Source: Salinisphaera sp. UBA6602
GTDB lineage: Bacteria > Pseudomonadota > Gammaproteobacteria > Nevskiales > Salinisphaeraceae
Direction: 5' to 3'
Assembly: GCA_002433465.1 (NCBI GenBank)
Contig: DJIE01000201.1
Span: forward strand, 9,937 to 20,366
Length of the DNA: 10,430 nucleotides
Shown piece after piece: positions 1-5,602 of the stretch; positions within the stretch are counted from its first letter, which is position 1; each line of letters begins with the position of its first letter. Below the pieces are notes generated by a model. It searched no databases and was not told the origin of the DNA. It was given only the letters and a program-made list of their open reading frames with translations. The translations under genes and the position numbers were made by a program.

Positions 1-485
1 GACACCGGGTTCTCGCCGATGGCGGTATCGGTCCGCACGCGTTTGGCAATCGAGAAGGTCTGGCTGAACAGGCGGCCCAGTTCAGAACCTACGGTGCCGG
101 CTTCCTGCGCCACAGCAAAGGCGGATTTCATCTGCCCCAGAATCTGCGGCTCGCCCAGGATCATCGAATCCAGCCCCGCGGCCACACGCAAACTGTGGCG
201 TACCGTTTCGCGGTCGCGATGGATATAGAAGTAGGGCGCCATATCGTCGTCGTTGAGCCCGCGCTGTTCGCACAGCCAATGCCGCAGCGCGCCGTCGCCC
301 GGCGCGTCGGTCACGGCATAGAGTTCGGTGCGGTTGCAGGTTGACAGGATGGCGCCTTCATACACATGCGGCAGGCGCAGAAAATCGTCCAGCGCGGCAT
401 CGAACTGCTCGGGCGGAAACGCAGCGGTCTCACGGACCGATAGCGGGGCGGTGATATGGTTCAGACCGACGGTGAGCAGCGTCAT
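1..485 (-). CDS. hemA: Glutamyl-tRNA reductase, N-terminal part (runs off left edge)
   Basis: Reduces glutamyl-tRNA(Glu) to glutamate-1-semialdehyde with NADPH, the first committed step of C5-pathway tetrapyrrole (haem) synthesis; cytosolic. Reading leftward from the ATG at 485-483 there are 161 codons before the window edge. Seen: the start MTLLTVGLNHITAPLSVRE, the catalytic motif STCNRTELY with the nucleophilic Cys at residue 50 (same number as in E. coli), the GLDSMILGEPQILGQMK block at about 112-128, and VRTDTAIGENPV at the truncated end. This covers the catalytic domain and the beginning of the NADPH-binding part; the C-terminal dimerisation domain lies outside. It is divergent from the TPR-lolB operon, the usual arrangement in gammaproteobacteria. 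A TAGAAT box on the same strand (497-492) lies only 7 nt before the start, so a very short leader is possible, but no -35 is visible. Identity is very secure. Confidence 0.97.
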   Translation of the reverse strand, partial: MTLLTVGLNHITAPLSVRETAAFPPEQFDAALDDFLRLPHVYEGAILSTCNRTELYAVTDAPGDGALRHWLCEQRGLNDDDMAPYFYIHRDRETVRHSLRVAAGLDSMILGEPQILGQMKSAFAVAQEAGTVGSELGRLFSQTFSIAKRVRTDTAIGENPV

Positions 486-555
486 GGCGTTATTCTACCG
501 CGCTACCGTCGCTTGCGCGGTGCGGTTTGCGTAGCCGCTGCTCGGATCGTCGCGC

Positions 556-561
556 TATGAT
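556..561 (+). promoter_or_regulatory. Possible -10 box of the TPR-lolB operon
   Basis: TATGAT matches the sigma-70 -10 consensus at 5 of 6 positions and would start transcription near 568. No convincing -35 stands 16-18 bases upstream. If used, the transcript meets the hairpin at 591-616 after only about 25 nt and has a leader of roughly 190 nt before the proposed TTG start. Confidence 0.3.
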
Positions 562-590
562 TGAGTTATGCATACTATTAACCCGGCAAG

Positions 591-616
591 AAAACAGCTC
601 ATGCGGAGCTGTTTTT
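591..616 (+). terminator. Intrinsic-terminator-like hairpin in the leader of the TPR-lolB operon
   Basis: A perfect 10-bp stem, AAAACAGCTC (591-600) with GAGCTGTTTT (606-615), closes a 5-nt loop and ends in a run of five T (612-616). The A-rich left arm gives T-rich sequence on the other strand (TTTTCTT), so it could stop transcription in both directions. No gene ends here on either strand. It is either an attenuator for the TPR-lolB operon or a block on readthrough and antisense transcription between the divergent genes. Confidence 0.6.
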
Positions 617-759
617 CACCGCCTTCGAAAACGAAAGCCGGCGCCTTGCCGTCTTTTGTTTGCAAAGGCCTTGCGGCCAGCGGCCGCCGCGAGGATGCTG
701 TCGCACTGCCGTGTGATCAACCCGGCACGCCGGCTGTTTGCTGCCTTCGCGCCGATAAT

Positions 760-2508
760 TTGAATGATGCGGGCCGGCAAAGCCGTCGCCCGCGCTCGTT
801 TGCAACCGCCCTGTTGTTGGCAGGTGTTGCGGTGTTGGCGGCTGGTTGCGCGGGGCAACCGGGGACGTCGCCCGTCGGCACGGATATGCGTATCGACGCC
901 AACGCCGTGCAGCCCAGCCCGGTCAGCCGGCGGGAGGCCTACGAATACCATGTGCTGGCCGGCGAAATGGCCATCCAGCGTGGCAATCGCGATCTGGCTG
1001 CACGGCAATATGTGGCCGCGCTCGAATATTCCAACGATCCGGCCCTGGCCAAGCGGGCGACGCGGATCGCGCTGTTCGCCGAGCAGCCCGACCTGGCCTA
1101 CAAAGCCGCGAAAATCTGGGCGCGCAATGAACCCGATTCGCTGGATGCGCAGCGTACGGCCACGCGCATGGCCGTGGCCAACGAGGACGCAGAGGGTCTT
1201 GCGAATTACGCCCCCGCGCTGGTGACCGCTGCGGCTTCTCCGGATATCGGCTACCGGCTGCTGGCCGATGTGGTCAGCGGCGCACCGAATGCCACCGACA
1301 TGGTGATCGACACTCTCAGCGATATGGCACAGGCCGATAGCGCCAGCGCGCCGGCCCAATATGCCCTGGGCGTGGTCGCGCTGCGCTATGACCGAAGCGA
1401 GGTGGCCGCGCGCGCGGCCGAACGCGCGCTCGCTCTCGATCCGAACTGGAACGATGCCGTGCTGTTGCAGTCCGGGGTATGGATTGAAAGCGGCGAGACC
1501 TCTAAAGCCCGTGCGCTGGTGGCCGGGCTGCCCGGCAATGCGGCCAGCCGGGCGCAGTATCATCTTGCGCTCGCCCGTTTGCTGATCGAAGCCGATCATG
1601 AGGACGCCGCGCTCGGCGAGTTCGAGCAGGCCATCGAACTGCAGCCGGACAACACCGACGCACGCTATGGCCTGGCCATTCTGTCGCTGAGCCTTGGCCA
1701 GCTCGATCGCGCACAAACGGCGCTGACCCGGTTGTACGACAACAACGAACGGGCCGACGATGCCGCCTTCTATCTCGGCACCATCGCCGAAGAGCGCGAA
1801 AACTATGCCGAGGCCCAGCGCTGGTACCAGCGCGTCGAAAACGGCGGACACGCCTTCGAAGGGCAGGTGCGCGGCGCGCGCATGATTTTCATGCAGGGCG
1901 ATCTGCCCGCGGCCCAGCGTCGCTTGAGCGAACTGCGTGACAGCTATCCCGATCTGAGCGAACAGCTGTATGCGGCCGAAGGCCAGCTCCTCTATGAAGC
2001 CGACGAACCGCGCGCGGCCCTGGATATTTACAATCATGGCCTGGACGAGATACCCGACAGCACCGAGCTGCGGTACGGGCGTTCCATGGCCCATGAGCGG
2101 CTGGGCGACATACAGGCGGCCAAGCAGGATCTGGAAACCGTGCTCGACCGCGAGCCGGACGACGCGCGTGCGCTCAACGCGTTGGGCTATCTGATCGCCA
2201 ACCACGGCAGCGACTATGACCGCGCCGCGAGTTATATCCAGCGCGCGCTCGAAACCGAGCCGGACAATCCGGCCATTCTGGATAGCATGGGGTGGGTGGA
2301 GTACCGTCGCGGCAATCTGGACGCCGCACGACACTACCTCGAACGGGCGTATAGAGATTTCGCGGACGCCGAAGTCGCCGCGCATCTGGGCGAAGTGCTA
2401 TGGCAGCAAGGCCAGCACGAAGCAGCGCGGCGTATCTGGCAGGATGCCATGGCCGACAGCGCTGACCATCCCGTGCTCACTGAAACCGTGGAACGTCTCG
2501 ACCCATGA
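760..2508 (+). CDS. TPR-repeat lipoprotein upstream of lolB (PA4667-like)
   Basis: Predicted 582-aa lipoprotein made of tetratricopeptide repeats, a scaffold fold for protein-protein contacts. With the TTG at 760 as start, the N-terminus is a short basic region (RRPR), a hydrophobic core (about 14-28) and a lipobox LAAG before Cys30, so it should be lipidated and, with no Asp at +2, sorted to the outer membrane. TPR-like helix pairs fill most of the rest, clearest near the C-terminus (ALNALGYLIANHGSDYDRA, AILDSMGWVEYRRGNLDAA, VAAHLGEVLWQQGQHEAA). In-frame ATGs at 568 and 601 would put about 65 odd residues before the signal peptide and read through a terminator hairpin, so I rejected them; no clear ribosome site marks TTG760. 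The stop overlaps the lolB start by ATGA, implying translational coupling. A protein of this type precedes lolB in Pseudomonas and relatives; its exact function is unknown to me. Confidence 0.82.
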   Translation: MNDAGRQSRRPRSFATALLLAGVAVLAAGCAGQPGTSPVGTDMRIDANAVQPSPVSRREAYEYHVLAGEMAIQRGNRDLAARQYVAALEYSNDPALAKRATRIALFAEQPDLAYKAAKIWARNEPDSLDAQRTATRMAVANEDAEGLANYAPALVTAAASPDIGYRLLADVVSGAPNATDMVIDTLSDMAQADSASAPAQYALGVVALRYDRSEVAARAAERALALDPNWNDAVLLQSGVWIESGETSKARALVAGLPGNAASRAQYHLALARLLIEADHEDAALGEFEQAIELQPDNTDARYGLAILSLSLGQLDRAQTALTRLYDNNERADDAAFYLGTIAEERENYAEAQRWYQRVENGGHAFEGQVRGARMIFMQGDLPAAQRRLSELRDSYPDLSEQLYAAEGQLLYEADEPRAALDIYNHGLDEIPDSTELRYGRSMAHERLGDIQAAKQDLETVLDREPDDARALNALGYLIANHGSDYDRAASYIQRALETEPDNPAILDSMGWVEYRRGNLDAARHYLERAYRDFADAEVAAHLGEVLWQQGQHEAARRIWQDAMADSADHPVLTETVERLDP

Positions 2509-3131
2509 AGAAACTGCTGATTCTGATCGTCGCGGCTGCCGTATTGTCCGGCTGCGCAATCATTCGCAAGCCCGCCGAAACCGAAGCCGGTGTCGTCGAT
2601 ACAGCCGCCTGGGCAGCGCACAAGAAGGAACTGGCCGATTTCAACGTCTGGTCATTGCAGGGGCGCGTGGCCACCGGGCAGTTGCTCGGCTGGACAGGCA
2701 ACCTGAGCTGGCGGCAGCAGGGCGACGCTTTCGATGTGCGTCTGTCGGGCCCGCTGGGCGCGGGCGGTTTTCGTGCGCAGGGGGCGCTCGACGACGCGGT
2801 GGTCATCCAAACCAAGGACGAGCGGTTCGTCACGACCGAGCCGGATGCGCTGGTCGAACGCACGCTGGGCTGGACTTTCCCGCTCGAGCCGCTGCGTTTC
2901 TGGGCGCGCGGGCTGCCCGCGCCCGGCGACTACGACCGCATCAGCGTTAACGCCCAGGGGCGCATGATCTCGCTCGAACAGAACGGTTGGGCCTTGTCAT
3001 TCCCCGATTATGTCGAGCCTGAAAACATGCCTGCCGTGCCGCGTCGCATCGTGCTCGACAATGGCGAAACACGGATCCGCCTCGTGGTCGATCGCTGGTT
3101 CGACGTCGACGGCGTGTCCGGCGCGAATTGA
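2505..3131 (+). CDS. lolB: Outer-membrane lipoprotein receptor LolB
   Basis: LolB accepts lipoproteins from the periplasmic carrier LolA and inserts them into the inner leaflet of the outer membrane. The 208-aa product (E. coli about 207) begins MKKLLILIVAAAVLSGC, a lipoprotein signal peptide with lipobox LSGC and lipidated Cys17. It is followed by the LolB pattern WSLQGRVA, GNLSWRQQGDAFDVRLSGPLG (about 64-84), LEPLRFWARGLPAPG (about 128-142) and a C-terminal strand ending in RIRLVVDRWF. The ATG overlaps the TGA of the TPR gene (ATGA). Its own TGA lies inside the -35 hexamer of the next promoter. The normal neighbour ispE does not follow; a tRNA promoter begins directly at the stop codon. Confidence 0.93.
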   Translation: MKKLLILIVAAAVLSGCAIIRKPAETEAGVVDTAAWAAHKKELADFNVWSLQGRVATGQLLGWTGNLSWRQQGDAFDVRLSGPLGAGGFRAQGALDDAVVIQTKDERFVTTEPDALVERTLGWTFPLEPLRFWARGLPAPGDYDRISVNAQGRMISLEQNGWALSFPDYVEPENMPAVPRRIVLDNGETRIRLVVDRWFDVDGVSGAN

Positions 3132-3156
3132 CACCGACCGAAGCAGTCAAGAAAAT
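3128..3156 (+). promoter_or_regulatory. Stable-RNA-type promoter of tRNA-Gln
   Basis: Perfect -35 TTGACA (3128-3133), 17-base spacer, -10 GAAAAT (3151-3156, 4 of 6) and discriminator ACGCGGCC. The tRNA-Met promoter at 7430 has the same -35, spacer length, a near-identical -10 (GAAACT) and the same ACGCGGC. The -35 contains the lolB stop codon. Transcription would start about 3163-3165, leaving a leader of nearly 100 nt before the tRNA. Confidence 0.75.
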
Positions 3157-3172
3157 ACGCGGCCTTCGCGCG

Positions 3173-3236
3173 GGCCGAAAAGATTTCGGTCATCGCGTGC
3201 AGGTTCGAATTCAGCCGCGCAGCGGCAGGATTCGAA
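3173..3236 (+). repeat. Structured tRNA-Gln leader with direct and inverted copies of the T-arm
   Basis: Two hairpins lie in the leader: GGCCGAAA (3173-3180) with TTTCGGTC (3184-3191), and a long one in which TTCGAAT (3204-3210) pairs with ATTCGAA (3230-3236) around an inner GCCGC/GCGGC stem (3214-3226). The left arm GCAGGTTCGAAT (3199-3210) is a 12-base exact direct copy of the tRNA T-arm at 3308-3319. The right arm GCGGCAGGATTCGAA (3222-3236) is the exact 15-base reverse complement of the tRNA at 3313-3327. This looks like debris of tRNA copies, one inverted, and it could pair with the tRNA before processing. Confidence 0.65.
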
Positions 3237-3260
3237 GGAACGAAGACGACATAGGTTAGA

Positions 3261-3335
3261 TGGGGCGTAGCCAAGCGGTAAGGCATCGGGTTTTGATCCC
3301 GTGTACCGCAGGTTCGAATCCTGCCGCCCCAGCCA
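3261..3335 (+). tRNA. tRNA-Gln (anticodon UUG)
   Basis: 75 nt including an encoded CCA. The acceptor stem TGGGGCG pairs fully with CGCCCCA, D stem GCC/GGC, anticodon loop TTTTGAT with TTG at 3293-3295, T stem GCAGG/CCTGC with loop TTCGAAT, and discriminator G73. U1-A72 and G73 match GlnRS identity features known from E. coli. The first anticodon-stem pair (27-43) is U-U, so that stem has four Watson-Crick pairs. It sits between lolB and prs, near where I recall tRNA-Gln in Pseudomonas. It is flanked on both sides by fragments copied from itself. Confidence 0.96.
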
Positions 3336-3414
3336 TATAATCGTCCGCGCAAGCGGACACGAAGGACAGCCAGGGCGGCTGGATGAGGACCTGCCAGGTT
3401 CGACGCAGCGCGCG
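3319..3414 (+). repeat. Repeat copy 1: tRNA-Gln 3' end plus trailer
   Basis: Starts inside the T-arm of the intact tRNA and continues about 80 nt downstream. Blocks shared with copy 2 (3484-3568): 19 exact bases from TCCTGCC to CCATA (3319-3337), 18 exact bases (3346-3363), GACAGC, GCTGGATGA, and TCGACGCAGCGCGCG (3400-3414). The trailer holds the hairpins GTCCGC-GCAA-GCGGAC (3343-3358), a GNRA-type tetraloop starting 7 nt after the CCA, and CAGCC-AGGGC-GGCTG (3367-3381), then GCGCGC-GAA-GCGCGC (3408-3422). Confidence 0.8.
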
Positions 3415-3439
3415 AAGCGCGCAAGAATCGTGACGCGCA

Positions 3440-3500
3440 GCGGCACGAGCCCGCAGGGCGAGGCATCGCGAGATGCCGAGTTATCCTGCCGCCCCAGCCA
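3440..3500 (+). pseudogene. Decayed second tRNA-Gln copy
   Basis: The 3' half keeps an exact tRNA-Gln tail (TCCTGCCGCCCCAGCCA, 3484-3500). Upstream, AGCC (about 3448) and AGGCATCG (3461-3468) resemble the D-arm region of the intact gene (AGCC, AGGCATCG at 3281-3288) in the same order. The anticodon loop and the 5' half of the T-arm are gone; instead GGCATC-GCGA-GATGCC (3462-3477) forms a 6-bp GNRA hairpin. I read this as a tandem duplicate of tRNA-Gln that lost its middle. The 5' boundary is uncertain, and a bare tail duplication is the alternative. Confidence 0.5.
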
Positions 3501-3568
3501 TACAAGCGTGACGCGCAAGCGGACACGAAAGACAGCTTGAAAGCTGGATGAAATCGACGCAGCGCGCG
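3484..3568 (+). repeat. Repeat copy 2: tRNA tail plus trailer
   Basis: Second copy of the 3319-3414 unit, offset 165-166 bases and shortened by a deletion near its end. It keeps the GCGCAAGCGGACACGAA block, but the first stem has a two-base internal mismatch (CGTgaCGC-GCAA-GCGgacACG). The second stem has become CAGCT-TGAA-AGCTG (3533-3546), where both sides of the terminal pair changed and pairing was kept. Confidence 0.8.
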
Positions 3569-3706
3569 GTCCCGCTCCGGGTTACGCGCCGCGCGGCGAG
3601 CATGGCTGAACCGTATGGGCAACCGTGCGTGTTCTGTATTTCATCCTGATTACCGTCCGCAGCGCGGACCGCTCATCTTCAATTGACAGCACGGCAGCAC
3701 GAACCC

Positions 3707-4660
3707 ATGGCGGATTCTAGGTTGATGGTCTTTACCGGCAACGCCAATCCGGCGTTGGCCAAGGATGTGGCCGGTTACCTCAAGTTGCCCGTGGGCAAGG
3801 CGAATGTCGGCAAGTTCTCGGACGGCGAGATCACGGTCGAGATCGAGGAGAACGTACGCGGGCGCGACGTGTTCGTGGTCCAGCCGACCTGCCGGCCTAC
3901 CAACGACAACGTCATGGAGCTGCTGATGCTCATCGATGCGCTGCATCGCGCATCGGCCGGGCGTATCACCGCCGTGGTTCCGTATTTCGGTTATGCCCGC
4001 CAGGATCGACGCCCGCGCAGCGCGCGCGTGCCGATTTCGGCCAAGGTGGTGGCCAGCATGCTCGGCGCGGTCGGCACCGATCGCGTGCTCACCGTCGATC
4101 TGCACGCCGACCAGATCCAGGGCTTTTTCGATATGCCCGTGGACAACGTCTATGCATCGCCTGTGCTGCTTGGCGATATCTGGCGTCAAAAGGACGAAAA
4201 GCTGATTGTCGTTTCGCCCGACGTCGGCGGCGTAGTGCGCGCGCGGGCACTGGCCAAGCGTCTCGAAGATGCCGATCTCGCGATCATCGACAAGCGTCGA
4301 CCCAAGGCCAACGAAGCCAAGGTGATGAATATCATCGGTGATGTCAGCGGCAAGACCTGCATCATGGTCGACGACCTTGTCGATACCGCGGGCACGCTCT
4401 GTCAGGCCGCCGATGCGCTCAAGAACCAGGGCGCAACCAAGGTCAAGGCCTACGTCACGCATCCGGTGCTTTCGGGCAAGGCGATCGAAAACATCAGCAA
4501 CTCCCGCCTGGACGAGCTGGTGGTCACGGACACCATTCCGCTATCGCCGGATGCGGCGGCCTGCGGCAAGATTCGCCAGCTGCATATCGCCGCGCTGCTG
4601 GCCGAAACCATCCGCCGGGTGAGCAACGAGGAGTCCGTGTCCACGCTGTACGTGGACTAG
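3707..4660 (+). CDS. prs: Ribose-phosphate pyrophosphokinase (PRPP synthetase)
   Basis: Makes 5-phosphoribosyl-1-pyrophosphate from ribose 5-phosphate and ATP, the precursor for purines, pyrimidines, NAD, His and Trp; cytosolic. The 317-aa product (E. coli 315) starts [17 protein letters not shown]. It shows [11 protein letters not shown], the flexible ATP-binding loop region [10 protein letters not shown] (93-102), the signature [13 protein letters not shown] (130-142), [17 protein letters not shown] (170-186), IIDKRRP (193-199) and the PRPP-binding loop [11 protein letters not shown] (221-231). All key positions look intact. ATG3707 gives the family length; a TTG at 3683 would add 8 non-conserved residues, and ATG3725 would remove six. 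No clear Shine-Dalgarno precedes it. A perfect hairpin (4639-4657) touches the stop codon. Confidence 0.97.
   Translation: MADSRLMVFTGNANPALAKDVAGYLKLPVGKANVGKFSDGEITVEIEENVRGRDVFVVQPTCRPTNDNVMELLMLIDALHRASAGRITAVVPYFGYARQDRRPRSARVPISAKVVASMLGAVGTDRVLTVDLHADQIQGFFDMPVDNVYASPVLLGDIWRQKDEKLIVVSPDVGGVVRARALAKRLEDADLAIIDKRRPKANEAKVMNIIGDVSGKTCIMVDDLVDTAGTLCQAADALKNQGATKVKAYVTHPVLSGKAIENISNSRLDELVVTDTIPLSPDAAACGKIRQLHIAALLAETIRRVSNEESVSTLYVD
4639..4657 (+). other. Hairpin abutting the prs stop codon
   Basis: GTCCACG (4639-4645) and CGTGGAC (4651-4657) form a perfect 7-bp stem with 5-nt loop CTGTA, immediately before the TAG. No T-tract follows, so it is not a classical terminator; a 3'-end stabiliser or a coding coincidence are both possible. 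Confidence 0.45.
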
Positions 4661-4718
4661 GCGCAAGCGGCGCTGGGCGGGTCGCGCTCGCGGGTCGTGC
4701 ATTTGCTGCCCAAGCGCG

Positions 4719-4730
4719 TATACTACGCGG
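4719..4730 (+). promoter_or_regulatory. -10 and discriminator of an rplY promoter
   Basis: TATACT (4719-4724) matches the -10 consensus at 5 of 6 and is followed by ACGCGGTCTTTT, almost the same discriminator as in the two tRNA promoters (ACGCGGCCTT and ACGCGGCTTT). The -35 region (about 4696-4701) is weak. It would give a leader of about 97 nt with a GGGC-GGCG-GCCC hairpin near 4746-4757. Confidence 0.55.
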
Positions 4731-4828
4731 TCTTTTGAAGTCGGTGGGCGGCGGCCCGCCATAAAACACAACGATCGAGCGGTCGACGGAACCTCCGGCG
4801 GCCGTCCTTATTATTGGAGCGAATCGAT

Positions 4829-5554
4829 ATGGAAGCTTTCGAGCTGAATGCGGAAAAACGTACCGCGAAGGGCCGCGCCGAGAACCGTCGCCTGCGTCGC
4901 AACGGCCGTGTGCCGGCGATCATCTACGGTGGCAACGGCGAACCGGTGATGCTGACCCTGGAGCATAACGACCTCGACCATCATCTGGACAACGAGGCGT
5001 TCTTCTCCCACATCATCAAGATTCACGTCGACGGCGGCAGCACCGAGGAAGTGGTTCTGCGTGACCTGCAGCGCCATCCGGCCAAGCCGTTCATCGAGCA
5101 CGCCGACTTTCTGCGCATCGTCGCCGGTGAAGCGCTGCGCATGAGCGTGCCGCTGCACTTCGTAGGCGAAGAGGAATGCCCGGGCGTGGCCGACGAGGAC
5201 GGCGTTGTTCAGCACAACATGAACGACATCGAAATCGAATGTCTGCCGCGCAATCTGCCGGAATACATCGAGGTCGACTGCTCGAAGCTGCATCTGCACG
5301 ATTCGGTTCACCTGAGCGAGCTGGTGCTGCCGGAAGGCGTCCAGATCGTCGAGCTGATGGGAGACGAGGAAGATCAGACCGACCGCACCGTCGTGTCCGT
5401 ACAGGTTCCGCGTGCCGCCATCGAGCTGGAAGCCGAAGAAGAGGCCGAAGCCGAAGCAGCCGCTGCCGAGGAAGCCGAGGCCGAGGACGCAGAGGACGGC
5501 GAATCCGAAGGCGACGAGGCGGACGACGCCTCCGGCGAAGACGAAGACAAGTAG
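4829..5554 (+). CDS. rplY: 50S ribosomal protein bL25, long CTC/TL5 form with acidic tail
   Basis: Binds 5S rRNA in the central protuberance of the large subunit. The 241-aa product is the two-domain CTC form, not the 94-aa E. coli form. The N-terminal 5S-binding domain (about 1-95) has the motif RTAKGRAENRRLRRNGRVPAIIYG (about 10-33, in part) and RDLQRHPAKPFIEHADFLRI. The C-terminal TL5 domain (about 100-195) has VPLHFVGEEECPGV, LPRNLPEYIEVDCSKL and HLSELVLPEGV. From about residue 196 a low-complexity tail of Ala, Glu and Asp runs to the end with almost no basic residues. ATG4829 follows GGAG (4816-4819) at 9 nt; an in-frame TTG at 4814 overlaps that site and is rejected. It lies between prs and pth as in other gammaproteobacteria. 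Confidence 0.96.
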   Translation: MEAFELNAEKRTAKGRAENRRLRRNGRVPAIIYGGNGEPVMLTLEHNDLDHHLDNEAFFSHIIKIHVDGGSTEEVVLRDLQRHPAKPFIEHADFLRIVAGEALRMSVPLHFVGEEECPGVADEDGVVQHNMNDIEIECLPRNLPEYIEVDCSKLHLHDSVHLSELVLPEGVQIVELMGDEEDQTDRTVVSVQVPRAAIELEAEEEAEAEAAAAEEAEAEDAEDGESEGDEADDASGEDEDK

Positions 5555-5562
5555 TCTTCGTC
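5540..5562 (+). other. Hairpin spanning the rplY stop codon
   Basis: GACGAAGAC (5540-5548) and GTCTTCGTC (5554-5562) form a perfect 9-bp stem with loop AAGTA; the TAG stop (5552-5554) lies at the loop/stem junction. No T-run follows, and pth starts 41 nt later. It could tune readthrough or translation of pth, or protect a processed 3' end. Confidence 0.5.
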
Positions 5563-5602
5563 GCGCTCGATCAAGCTTGCGCGAATACACACGGCACTCA
5601 GC

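Larger units (their letters stand above)
486..759. other. Divergent intergenic/leader region between hemA and the TPR-lolB operon
   Basis: This 274-bp gap holds the presumed promoters of both divergent genes. On the + strand I see a TATGAT box at 556-561, a terminator-like hairpin at 591-616 and a GC-rich hairpin (GCGGCC 673-678 with GGCCGC 682-687). The + frame stays open from an ATG at 568 right into the TPR gene, but that stretch encodes a Cys/Pro/Arg-rich sequence unlike any protein I know, and it runs through the terminator. I therefore treat it as an untranslated leader. Confidence 0.5.
3336..3706. other. 371-bp gene-free gap between tRNA-Gln and prs
   Basis: No credible protein gene. 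It holds the two tRNA-trailer repeats, the decayed tRNA, and many short hairpins: GCCC-GCA-GGGC (3449-3459), CGCGCGG/CCGCGCG (3563-3569, 3589-3595) around CCCG-CTC-CGGG, and GTCCGC-AGC-GCGGAC (3655-3669). The last reuses the stem of the hairpin at 3343-3358. None is followed by a T run, so no intrinsic terminator is visible. I could not identify a good promoter for prs, which must lie here or be the tRNA-Gln promoter. ispE, expected in this interval, is absent. Confidence 0.7.

Noticed and set aside
568..759. N-terminal extension of the TPR protein from ATG568 or ATG601
   Set aside because: It would read through a terminator hairpin, bury the lipoprotein signal peptide about 65 residues inside, and lacks any family resemblance.
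764..1225. 153-codon + strand frame overlapping the TPR gene start
   Set aside because: Arg/Pro/Trp-rich frame shadow; the signal peptide and TPR repeats are in the other frame.
616..2385. Long open frame (589 codons) antisense to the TPR gene
   Set aside because: The TPR protein on the + strand has a clear signal peptide and repeats; the antisense product has no recognisable domain and reflects GC-rich codon bias.
3008..3622. Minus-strand open frame repeating LYGWGGRI and a DSNLRYTGSKPDALP-like peptide
   Set aside because: These are the well-known spurious translations of the antisense strand of a tRNA; the repeat arises from the two tRNA-Gln tails.
3336..3706. CRISPR array or integrated element in the repeat-rich gap
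   Set aside because: Only two imperfect copies with an unequal spacer and no integrase or cas gene; the repeats are explained by tRNA duplication.
3683..3712. TTGACA at 3683 as the prs -35 box or TTG as the prs start
   Set aside because: No -10 lies 16-18 bases downstream (the position is the ATG itself), and the extra eight residues from TTG are not conserved.
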